A stretch of 64,000 nt of DNA from Methanobrevibacter sp. (GTDB taxonomy: Archaea; Methanobacteriota; Methanobacteria; Methanobacteriales; Methanobacteriaceae), in NCBI RefSeq assembly GCF_017427765.1, contig NZ_JAFRSC010000023.1, forward strand, positions 19,102-83,101. Direction: 5' to 3'. Made by a program: the position numbers and the translations under genes. This document shows, in pieces, positions 56,937 to 64,000 of this stretch. The notes beneath the pieces were generated by a model. The model made no database searches. It was not told the origin of the DNA and saw only the letters and a program-made list of their open reading frames with translations. Numbering within the stretch: position 1 is the first letter of the stretch; the number at the start of each line of letters is the position of its first letter.

Positions 56937-58889
56937 ATGAAAATTATTAATGAAAAACAAATCCCAAAAAGAAGTTTAAAAAGAAGTCTGATTGTATTTA
57001 TCGGAAACGTCCTGGGGATATATCTGATAAGTTTTTTAGGACTTGGAGTGAAAGTCAGTCAATTCGATGACATATTACTTTTAGTAATATTCATCAGTTT
57101 ATTTAATGCAATTCTCTGGCCCATCTTGACAAAAATAGCTATGCCCTTTTTAGTTTTGACCTTTGGGTTGGGAACATTAATATTAAACGGACTCCTGCTT
57201 CAAATTTTTGCACCGGCATTTAATATAGAAATTCAGGGCGCAGCAATAATACTTGTCCCATTAGCCATGGCCGCCGTTACAACTGTAATTTCTTCATTAA
57301 TAACAATTGAAGATGACAGTTCATATTACAGGGCTGTTTTAAGAGATGCTGAAAAGAAAAGAAAAACTGAAATTAAAGAGTATCCAGGAGTAATAATTGT
57401 TGAAATTGACGGACTTGCATATGAAGTTTTATGTGAAGCTGTCGAAAGAGGAGACATGCCTACCGTTAAAGAAATGATTGAGGGTGATGATTACACTCTT
57501 AGAATGTGGGAAACCGACCTGTCTTCCCAAACCGGCGCAAGCCAGGCAGGAATTCTTCATGGAAATAATGAAGGCATTGTTGCATTCAGATGGATTGAAA
57601 AGAGCAATGGCAATCAGATGATGCAATGTTCAGGAATCACCAAAGTCCCGGAATTAGAACATAGAATTTCAGATGGAAACGGATTGCTTGTTGACAATGG
57701 AGCAAGCAGATCAAATTTATTTTCAGGCGATACAGACAACGTAATATTTACATTCAGTAAGATTATGGACTTTAAAAAATTATACAATAAGGCATGGTAT
57801 TCAGTATTTTCCAATCCAAGTTATTTTGCACGTATAATTGCTTTGTTTCTTGCAGACATTATACGTGAAATATACTCACAAATCATTCATTCACTAAAAA
57901 ACATCAGACCAAGAATAAAACGTGGAATAGTATACATTCCAACAAGAGCTGCCACAAATGTATTCATGAGAGAAATAAATACTTCAACACTGATTGGAGA
58001 TATGATGGTTGGAGACGTTGACGTTGCATATTCAACATATTTAGGTTATGATGAGATAGCTCACCACTCCGGAGTTAGGGATAATGATGCATGGTTCGCT
58101 TTAAGAGAAATGGACAAACAAATCAAACGTTTAACTGATGCAAATAAATACTGCCCTAGGGATTATCAGTTTGTCATTCAGTCAGATCACGGCCAAACAA
58201 ACGGTGCTACATTTACCCAAAGGTATGGTGAAACATTTGAGGAATTTGTCAAGTCATTACTTCCCGATGACATGACAGTGTTTGCAAAAATGAATTCGAA
58301 TGAAGACCATTTTGCCGGAGATTATACGCCATTTTCAAGAAAGAATAAAAAAATAAAAAAAGAAAAAGAATTAAGTGACTCTGAAGTCATCGTGTTGGCA
58401 TCAGGCAATCTTGCAATGATTTATCTGACCCAATGGAGTCGGAGATTAACCTATGAGGAACTTAATAACTATTTCCCTGAACTGATAGACGGCATTATAA
58501 ATAATGAATATGTTGGTTTTATTTTAGTTAAATCCAAAGAACATGGTGATTTAGCTATAGGTAAAAATGGAACTTACTATCTGGACAGCGGTGAAATTGA
58601 AGGTGAAAACCCTCTTGAAGGATTTGGAAACAATATCGTCAGACATTTAAAAAGAACAAGCTCATTTGAACATACCCCTGACATCCTGGTTAACAGTTTT
58701 TATGACAGGCAAGCTGATGAAGTGTGTGCTTTTGAAGAATTGGTCGGAAGTCATGGCGGAGCTGGAGGAGACCAGTCAAAACCATTCATATTGTACCCTT
58801 CAAGTTGGAATGTCAGTGATGATGAAATTATTGGTGCGGAAAACATTTATAAACTGCTAAAAGAGAATTTAGCTGAATTGAAAAAATAA
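56937..58889 (+). CDS. Membrane protein: holin-like 4-TM domain fused to alkaline-phosphatase-fold domain
   Basis: About 650 residues. Residues ~15-130 hold four membrane segments resembling the phage-holin-4/YvlD type (FNAILWPILTKIAMPFLVLTFG). The rest is an alkaline-phosphatase/phosphodiesterase-fold domain with metal-site motifs: VIIVEIDGLAYEVL, SSQTGASQAGILHGNN (nucleophile region), STYLGYDEIAHHSGV, VIQSDHGQTNGA and GSHGGAGGDQ. It is likely a membrane phospho- or phosphonate-ester hydrolase or transferase acting outside the cell; the substrate is unknown. A GTG start three codons earlier (56928) also serves as ribosome binding sequence, so the ATG at 56937 is preferred. The fusion is known in actinobacteria and methanogens. 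Confidence 0.82.
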   Translation: MKIINEKQIPKRSLKRSLIVFIGNVLGIYLISFLGLGVKVSQFDDILLLVIFISLFNAILWPILTKIAMPFLVLTFGLGTLILNGLLLQIFAPAFNIEIQGAAIILVPLAMAAVTTVISSLITIEDDSSYYRAVLRDAEKKRKTEIKEYPGVIIVEIDGLAYEVLCEAVERGDMPTVKEMIEGDDYTLRMWETDLSSQTGASQAGILHGNNEGIVAFRWIEKSNGNQMMQCSGITKVPELEHRISDGNGLLVDNGASRSNLFSGDTDNVIFTFSKIMDFKKLYNKAWYSVFSNPSYFARIIALFLADIIREIYSQIIHSLKNIRPRIKRGIVYIPTRAATNVFMREINTSTLIGDMMVGDVDVAYSTYLGYDEIAHHSGVRDNDAWFALREMDKQIKRLTDANKYCPRDYQFVIQSDHGQTNGATFTQRYGETFEEFVKSLLPDDMTVFAKMNSNEDHFAGDYTPFSRKNKKIKKEKELSDSEVIVLASGNLAMIYLTQWSRRLTYEELNNYFPELIDGIINNEYVGFILVKSKEHGDLAIGKNGTYYLDSGEIEGENPLEGFGNNIVRHLKRTSSFEHTPDILVNSFYDRQADEVCAFEELVGSHGGAGGDQSKPFILYPSSWNVSDDEIIGAENIYKLLKENLAELKK

Positions 58890-59099
58890 TATCGATTAAA
58901 TTAAAATGGGAATTAAACATATCTTACCATGACCATAATTTATAACTCATATAGTATAATCTTTTAACAAATGATTAATATACAAACAGAAAATATTGGT
59001 TGATATACTGAAAGTTTGAATGACGATTGCTTTTTAACATCCTTGACGTTAATGTGAAATGACATTCATTAAAATAATAGTTAAAGAAATACTTTTGTT

Positions 59100-59210
59100 T
59101 TAATTAACCTCAACATCAAATATTATGCAAATAAGAATTGCAACGACATAATCTGTTGAACCTCCCAATTTAAGAACCGGAGCATTCTTGCACAAAAATG
59201 TTAAATTCAT
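59100..59210 (-). pseudogene. Possible short gene remnant
   Basis: A 36-codon frame with plausible gene-like codon use ends in a hydrophobic stretch (KLGGSTDYVVAILICIIFDV). It could be the leftover C-terminus of a membrane protein or a small membrane peptide. No ribosome binding site is clear. The rest of 58890-59268 is AT-rich with no other recognisable feature except the cobQ promoter. Confidence 0.2.
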
Positions 59211-59268
59211 CAAATGAGATTGACTGATTTTTAAATTATTTATAAGATTAACTAAATATATTCTATAC

Positions 59269-60795
59269 ATGACAAAATGTATCATGGTTCAAGGAACCTC
59301 CTCAAATGCCGGAAAAAGCATGCTTGTAGCAGCGCTCTGTAGAATATATAAAAATCGAGGATATAATGTGGCTCCTTTCAAGTCCCAGAATATGTCCTTA
59401 AACTCATATACCACTAAGGAAAACGGTGAAATTGGAATAGCTCAGATGTTACAGGCCGAAGCGGCAATGATTGAACCAAGCATACATATGAATCCTGTTC
59501 TACTAAAACCTAAAGGGGATTTTACATCCAATGTAATTATCCAGGGAAAATCCATTGGAGACATGAACTTTTACGATTACCAGCATAAATACCATGATAC
59601 AGCATTTAATGCAATGAAAGAAAGTTTTAAAATCTTATCCGAGAAATATGATATTATTTTCATTGAAGGAGCCGGATCACCTGCAGAAATAAATATGAGA
59701 GACCAGGATATAGCAAACATGGAAATAGCCCATATGGCAGATGCCAATGTAATACTAATAGCAGATATTGAAATGGGTGGTGTTTTTGCAGCTATTGCCG
59801 GAACATACGTACTGCTTGATGATTATGACCGCTCCCGCCTAAAGGCAACCGTTATCAACAAGTTCAGAGGTAACCTTGATATATTAAAGCCAGGTCTTGA
59901 CAGAATTGAAGAGATTACCGGAGAACCGGTTTTGGGAGTTCTTCCATATGATGAAACTTTAAGACTTCCAGAAGAGGATTCAGCATCACTAACTACACAT
60001 GTCTTTGCAGAAGATAAGGACATTACAATTGGAGTTATCAGACTTCCTAAAATAGCTAATTTCACAGATATAGATCCATTTGAATACGAAGAAGACGTTG
60101 CTCTTAAGATGATTGGCATTAATGATGATATAGGTGACGTTGATGCCATTTTAATTCCCGGAACACGTAATTCAACAGAAGATATGTTTGCCCTAAAAGA
60201 AAGTGGTCTGGCAGACAAAATTATAGCAAAATCCTCTGAAATTCCAATCGTTGGAATCTGCGGAGGTCTGCAGATTTTAGGCAATGTAATCCATGATGAA
60301 GAAAAACGCGAATCAAAACATGGAACTATTGACGGTTTAGGATTATTGGATATTGAATCAAGCTTTTCGAGAAGCGAAAAGATTGTAACACAATCAGTTG
60401 CAACAATTCCTGAAAATCTTGATGGACTAGCAGGCGAAATATTTAAAAATATAATTGGTGAGGAAGTTACAGGTTACGAAATCCATGAAGGAACAACCGA
60501 ACTTAAAACCTGCAATGCATTATTAAACATTAAAAAAGGTCAGGGAAATAATGAAGACGGTAAAATTGATGGAGCTTCACAGAATAACATCTTTGGAACC
60601 TACTTCCATGGAATATTCCACAACTACAACTTCAGACGTGAATTTTTAAACTATATACGTATTAAAAAAGGTTTTGAAGCAAAGTATGAAGAAGATCCAT
60701 ACGAAACCCAAAAGGATTATTCATTAAACAGATTGGCTGAAATCGTTGAAGAAAACCTTGATATGGACATTATCGACAAATTAATATTTGATTGA
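59269..60795 (+). CDS. cobQ: Cobyric acid synthase (glutamine-hydrolysing)
   Basis: CobQ (CbiP type, 508 residues) amidates adenosylcobyrinate a,c-diamide at four side chains using glutamine, in the corrinoid pathway that feeds methanogenesis methyltransferases. The N-terminal dethiobiotin-synthase-like ATPase domain has the P-loop QGTSSNAGKSMLVAALC and NMSLNSYTT. The C-terminal class I amidotransferase domain has the nucleophile Cys in VGICGGLQILG and the His in TYFHGIFHN. The start is an ATG without clear ribosome binding site, consistent with a leaderless transcript. The downstream SAP-domain gene begins one base after the stop. Confidence 0.97.
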   Translation: MTKCIMVQGTSSNAGKSMLVAALCRIYKNRGYNVAPFKSQNMSLNSYTTKENGEIGIAQMLQAEAAMIEPSIHMNPVLLKPKGDFTSNVIIQGKSIGDMNFYDYQHKYHDTAFNAMKESFKILSEKYDIIFIEGAGSPAEINMRDQDIANMEIAHMADANVILIADIEMGGVFAAIAGTYVLLDDYDRSRLKATVINKFRGNLDILKPGLDRIEEITGEPVLGVLPYDETLRLPEEDSASLTTHVFAEDKDITIGVIRLPKIANFTDIDPFEYEEDVALKMIGINDDIGDVDAILIPGTRNSTEDMFALKESGLADKIIAKSSEIPIVGICGGLQILGNVIHDEEKRESKHGTIDGLGLLDIESSFSRSEKIVTQSVATIPENLDGLAGEIFKNIIGEEVTGYEIHEGTTELKTCNALLNIKKGQGNNEDGKIDGASQNNIFGTYFHGIFHNYNFRREFLNYIRIKKGFEAKYEEDPYETQKDYSLNRLAEIVEENLDMDIIDKLIFD

Positions 60796-60796
60796 A

Positions 60797-61363
60797 ATGA
60801 CAAGACCATCCCTTACAACAAATTTAACTAGTGAAGAGTTTAAAGAGTACTATTTTTTAAAAGAAGAACTGAAAGATTTTTTAAGGTCTGAAGGCTTAAA
60901 AGTCAGCGGCGGCAAATCTGAACTGGAAAAACGAATCATATATTATTTGGATACTGGTGAAGAGTTAAAAGAAAAAAATGAAATCGTTGATGTGAAAGAC
61001 AGCAGCGAAGAAATTACACTTGAATCTGAGATTGGTGAAAACTTCAAATGCAGTGAAGATAAACGAAAATTCTTTGAAAAGGAAATCGGAAAAAGTTTCA
61101 AATTCAAAGTCAAATTCCAGAAATGGCTAAAAGCAAATCCGACCAAAACATATCAGGATGCAATTAATGCATATTATGAAATTCAAAACTCAAAAGAAAA
61201 AACTGCAATCGGAAAACAGTTTGAATATAATCAATATATTAGAGATTTCTTTGAAAATAATGATGATAAATCTTTAGATGATGCCATTGCATGCTGGAAA
61301 TACAAAAAAAGCCTTAAAGGACACAACAAATATGAAAAAAAAGATTTAGAAATATTGAACTAA
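60797..61363 (+). CDS. SAP-domain protein
   Basis: About 188 residues. An N-terminal SAP motif (~12-50: LKEELKDFLRSEGLKVSGGKSELEKRI), normally a DNA-binding helix-turn-helix, is followed by an acidic linker and a C-terminal domain with a repeated pattern (FQKWLKANPTKTYQDAINAYYE and IRDFFENNDDKSLDDAIACWK) resembling the DUF6434-type domain. The ATG at 60797 gives the familiar MTRPSL start; a TTG at 60788 would overlap cobQ. It probably binds DNA. Its end overlaps the opposing aldo/keto reductase gene by 4 bases. Confidence 0.8.
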   Translation: MTRPSLTTNLTSEEFKEYYFLKEELKDFLRSEGLKVSGGKSELEKRIIYYLDTGEELKEKNEIVDVKDSSEEITLESEIGENFKCSEDKRKFFEKEIGKSFKFKVKFQKWLKANPTKTYQDAINAYYEIQNSKEKTAIGKQFEYNQYIRDFFENNDDKSLDDAIACWKYKKSLKGHNKYEKKDLEILN

Positions 61364-62400
61364 ATCTTATCTTTTGTATGTTTTTGCCAAACCTTATCAT
61401 CATCAGATGCAGACGCCTGATTATCGGCCATTACACCAACTAGGTCATGAGCAACATACGGCTCTTCCAAATAGCTAATATCATCATCACTTAATTTTAA
61501 ATCAGCTGCGTTAACTGCCCCTTCAACGTGATGCATCTTTGTAGCACCAACAATTGGAGATGTGACCTTTTCTAAAAGCCAAGCCAATGAAACTTCAGTC
61601 ATTGAAACATCATAATTTAGGGCAAGTTCATTAACTCTTTTGATAATCTCAAAATCCTGCGCTTCGCTTGACTGGTATTTCAATTTAGCATAGAAGTCTT
61701 CGTTCATTCTTTTTGAATCCTCACCCGGCATTCTTGACAGTCTTCCTGAAGCAAGTGAACTGTAAGGAGTTGTTGCAATATTATCCGCTTTACAAAGAGG
61801 AATCATTTCACGTTCCTCTTCTCTGAAAATCAGATTGTAATGACCCTGAATTGATACGAATTTCTTAAAACCTTCCGCTTCAGCCAGTGCATTAGCTTTT
61901 GCAAGCTGCCAAGCAAAACAATTTGAAATACCAATATATTTCACTTTATCCTCTTCAATTACTTCATTTAAACCTTCCAAAATATCATATAATGGAGTGT
62001 TATAGTCCCACATGTGATAGATATACAAATCTATATAATCCAAACCAAGATTGGTAAGGCTTTTTTCAACAAAATCGTGAATGTGCTTTTGACCTGAAAT
62101 ATTATTTTTGATTTCATCTTCAGACCTTGGAAGAAACTTAGTTGCTACAACTACATCTTCTCTTGTGGCATTTTCCCTTATTGCACGGCCAAGATACTGC
62201 TCTGAGGTCCCATTCTGATAGCCTATGGCCGTATCAAAAAAGTTAATTCCATTATCCAAACCATTTGTAATTATTTCTATGGATTCCTTTTCAGGCAATG
62301 TCCATGTATGCATCCCATCTGCAGGATCTCCAAACCCCATACATCCCATACATATTCGACTAACATTTAAATCTGAATTTCCCAATTTTGTATACCTCAC
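61360..62400 (-). CDS. Aldo/keto reductase
   Basis: This 346-residue single-domain aldo/keto reductase has the barrel start (MRYTKLGNSDLNVSRICMG), FFDTAIGYQNGTSEQYLG with the active Asp and Tyr, VVATKFLP with the Lys and DLYIYHMWDYNTP with the His. Unlike the protein at 1265 it has no ferredoxin domain. It would reduce an aldehyde or ketone with NADPH; the substrate is unknown. The start is GTG, with GGTG just upstream inside the stop region of the methyltransferase gene, one base away. The two genes are very likely co-transcribed. Confidence 0.92.
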   Translation of the reverse strand: MRYTKLGNSDLNVSRICMGCMGFGDPADGMHTWTLPEKESIEIITNGLDNGINFFDTAIGYQNGTSEQYLGRAIRENATREDVVVATKFLPRSEDEIKNNISGQKHIHDFVEKSLTNLGLDYIDLYIYHMWDYNTPLYDILEGLNEVIEEDKVKYIGISNCFAWQLAKANALAEAEGFKKFVSIQGHYNLIFREEEREMIPLCKADNIATTPYSSLASGRLSRMPGEDSKRMNEDFYAKLKYQSSEAQDFEIIKRVNELALNYDVSMTEVSLAWLLEKVTSPIVGATKMHHVEGAVNAADLKLSDDDISYLEEPYVAHDLVGVMADNQASASDDDKVWQKHTKDKI

Positions 62401-62401
62401 A

Positions 62402-63130
62402 TTAACACCTCTTCATAATGTAAAATACATAAGAATAATCATCGCTGTTTTGTCTATAAACTTTAATTTCTTTTTTTAACTGCCCAACAAAATTTTTTGC
62501 TGATTTATCAGTTTTCAGTTCATTTAGATTCATTTCCAGTTTGTTATAATAGTCTTTCCAGTCATTTTTGGAAACAATGACATAGTCAATGAATCTGAAA
62601 CCTTCGTCGTTTATTTGTGAAATCTTATTTTCAATTGTATCGACATCATCATATGTATTTTTCCAGAATTTTTTTGATTCTGCTGACGGTTTTGAAATCC
62701 ATGACACATCAGAGACAACCATGTAACCGTTTGGCTTCAATAATCTCCTCCATTCTTTTAAACCTTCTTTAAAACCAATTATTTCGATTGAAGATTCACA
62801 AAATACCAAATCAAATTCCTCATTTGCAAAATCCAAATCTCTCATATCCATCTCATAGGTGAAAACCCTATCATGAAGATTGTTTTCTTTAATGTTTTCA
62901 TCTAAAACAGTTAAATAATGCTTAAATAAGTCGATAGCTTCAACTGTTGCATCCTCAAAGTAATTTGCAAGAAGTATTGTTGACTGGCCAACTCCACAGC
63001 CGATATCCAAAACATTTGAAATATTGTCACGTTCAATTTTGTCCAATACCTCAAGGGTAGTGTCCTCACTGCCCGGCGATAATCTGTCCAAATCTTTGTA
63101 AGCTAAGAAAAAATACAATGGTATATCCAT
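62402..63130 (-). CDS. SAM-dependent methyltransferase
   Basis: A 242-residue class I methyltransferase with motif I NVLDIGCGVGQSTILL (~40-55), an acidic post-II region (VEAIDLFKHYL) and the motif IV region FDLVFCESSIEIIG, with LLKPNGYMVVSDVSW after it. The acceptor is not identified. It is the first gene of a two-gene unit with the aldo/keto reductase, so both may act on one small molecule (inference). Confidence 0.9.
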   Translation of the reverse strand: MDIPLYFFLAYKDLDRLSPGSEDTTLEVLDKIERDNISNVLDIGCGVGQSTILLANYFEDATVEAIDLFKHYLTVLDENIKENNLHDRVFTYEMDMRDLDFANEEFDLVFCESSIEIIGFKEGLKEWRRLLKPNGYMVVSDVSWISKPSAESKKFWKNTYDDVDTIENKISQINDEGFRFIDYVIVSKNDWKDYYNKLEMNLNELKTDKSAKNFVGQLKKEIKVYRQNSDDYSYVFYIMKRC

Positions 63131-63207
63131 AATTTAAATTTAAACCGTATCATTTAAAAATGTTAACAAACATAAATTATAATATCAATTTATTTGGAGA
63201 TTAAAAT

Positions 63208-63450
63208 ATGATTGTAAATGTAAAAGCAACTAATAAAAAATCCGGTGAAGTAATTTCATTTGCCTTAGAAGGTAACGCAGATGCAGGTTTTACCTACGAA
63301 GGAACCCACATGCAAGAAGTAGCTGATAACAAAATCAGAGAAGTTAATAACGGTTTAATCTTACTTGGTTCTCCACTTTACACCATTAAAGCTGGTGAAA
63401 CTGAAGTCATTGAAAACATGACTTTTGTAACTGAAATTACCGCAGATTGA
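63208..63450 (+). CDS. Small acidic hypothetical protein, possibly truncated by an IS end
   Basis: An 80-residue beta-rich acidic protein (MIVNVKATNKKSGEVISFAL...) with no signal peptide and no recognised family. It has a good GGAGAT ribosome binding site and gene-like codon use. The stop TGA (63448-63450) lies inside TTGA (63447-63450), which is the likely right end of the adjoining tnpB element. The original C-terminus may therefore have been cut or altered by the insertion. Confidence 0.65.
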   Translation: MIVNVKATNKKSGEVISFALEGNADAGFTYEGTHMQEVADNKIREVNNGLILLGSPLYTIKAGETEVIENMTFVTEITAD

Positions 63451-63560
63451 ACTACCTCGAACTGTGGAGCTCGAGGATTCTTACTTCACGGGCTGTAGAT
63501 GCTAATGCATCTAGATTTACCGTGCTATCCCCTCCGTCCCGGAGGTTCTTTATTATTTTT
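63447..63560 (-). ncRNA. Putative omegaRNA scaffold at the tnpB 3' end
   Basis: The minus strand at the tnpB 3' end contains GGGGATAGC, ATGCATTAGCATC (a hairpin), then CCTCGA/TCGAGG (63454 region) and ends GTAGTTCAA. The last tnpB codons and TAG stop lie inside this structure, as is usual for omegaRNAs overlapping tnpB. The guide would be the minus-strand sequence just beyond 63447 (TCTGCGGTAATTTC...). The exact ends are inferred by comparison with the element at 28211. Confidence 0.5.
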
Positions 63561-64000
63561 TCTTGAAGAATCCTTATTCCTTCATGCAGTATGTTTTTGC
63601 TGGCGTTAATATCCCTGTTATGATGTTTTCCGCATTGTGGACAAGTCCATTCTTTTTCATATTCCAAGTCCTTGTTGTAGTATCCGCAGTGGTGGCAATT
63701 TTTACTTGATGGATACCATCGGCTGATTTGAATGAATTCTTTGTTGTGCCATTGTGCTTTGTAGCGGATTTTTTCCACCAGCGAGTATAATGCTATTCTT
63801 TGAAGCTTAGTGCTCCAGTATTTATTTTTGAACATGCTTTTAATGTTTAGATTTTCCATACATATTAAATCATAAGTTTGCACTAGGTCGTGGCTTATTT
63901 TGTGGTATGTGTCTTTGATTTTGTTTGTTTTTTTATCTTGCCATTTCCAGTATGTTCGAAGGGTCTTTTGGTATCTTTTGCTCATGTATTTTTTTCGGGA
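63452..64000 (-). CDS. tnpB: TnpB, RNA-guided endonuclease of IS200/IS605 family, C-terminal half
   Basis: The window holds 182 codons ending at 63452; the frame continues past the edge at 64000. RuvC-like pieces are visible: DLICMENLNIKSM (catalytic Glu) and NRDINASKNIL (catalytic Asp), with a zinc finger between them (CHHCGYYN and CPQCGKHH). TnpB is an RNA-guided DNA nuclease of IS200/IS605 elements that maintains the element. The final residues are encoded within the omegaRNA-like hairpin. Whether a TnpA transposase accompanies it lies outside the window. Confidence 0.9.
   Translation of the reverse strand, partial: SRKKYMSKRYQKTLRTYWKWQDKKTNKIKDTYHKISHDLVQTYDLICMENLNIKSMFKNKYWSTKLQRIALYSLVEKIRYKAQWHNKEFIQISRWYPSSKNCHHCGYYNKDLEYEKEWTCPQCGKHHNRDINASKNILHEGIRILQEKIIKNLRDGGDSTVNLDALASTAREVRILELHSSR

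Noticed and set aside
59211..59268. Cobalamin-type riboswitch upstream of cobQ
   Set aside because: No conserved B12-box or suitable structure was seen, and the leader is too short.

Overview
The window is a stretch of an AT-rich archaeal genome that is almost certainly Methanobrevibacter or a close relative (Methanobacteriales with a pseudomurein wall). Pointers are giant secreted adhesin-like proteins built from right-handed beta-helices and Ig-like repeats, a membrane-bound archaeal LonB protease, an AqpM-type aquaporin, archaeal DUF families (DUF371, DUF2193, DUF123), a cobyric acid synthase, a MurT-like Mur ligase, TATA-type promoters and GGTGA-type ribosome binding sites. No rRNA or CRISPR array is present; one tRNA (Leu, anticodon GAG) lies at 4965-5048.

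Layout. 1-5.5 kb: two HEAT-like repeat proteins (the first cut by the window edge), a ferredoxin-domain aldo/keto reductase, GalU, a small membrane-anchored surface protein, a gene-free kilobase with a possible ~305-bp inverted-repeat element, the tRNA and a DUF371 protein. 5.7-33.2 kb: five consecutive surface-protein genes on the minus strand (about 1727, 725, 2724, 2126 and 1540 residues), roughly 43% of the window. They mix beta-helices, Ig-like repeats, a beta-propeller and a papain-fold protease; the last three share a ~285-residue C-terminal cassette. 33.3-45.8 kb: a GIY-YIG protein, a regulator/HerA-like ATPase/Ski2-like helicase operon, a DUF368 lipid-carrier transporter candidate, a frameshifted Rpn-type nuclease, an aquaporin/DUF2193 pair and uvrA. 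46-49.2 kb: a compact prs-orf-uvrB operon. 49.3-63.4 kb: small membrane proteins, an acetyltransferase, an ADP-ribosylglycohydrolase pair, the MurT-like ligase, LonB, a holin/phosphodiesterase fusion, CobQ, a SAP-domain protein, a second aldo/keto reductase, a methyltransferase and a small protein whose stop codon may come from an inserted element. 63.4 kb to the end: the C-terminal half of a TnpB (IS200/IS605 family) gene.

How it fits together. Much of the window concerns the cell surface: adhesins, polyprenyl-carrier recycling (DUF368), sugar nucleotides (GalU), Mur-type ligation and membrane quality control (LonB). DNA repair (UvrAB, HerA-like ATPase, helicase) forms a second theme.

Main surprises. 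(i) A TnpB-less right-end/omegaRNA-like structure sits in the leader of the 2126-residue adhesin gene, with its guide position over that gene's ribosome binding site. (ii) A papain-like protease is embedded in an adhesin. (iii) Three adhesins end in a shared direct repeat. (iv) An Rpn nuclease is split at an A8 tract. (v) Stop codons repeatedly lie inside terminator stems. (vi) One adhesin gene has an ideal ribosome binding site facing an ATA codon. All calls come from reading the sequence alone; no database search was run.
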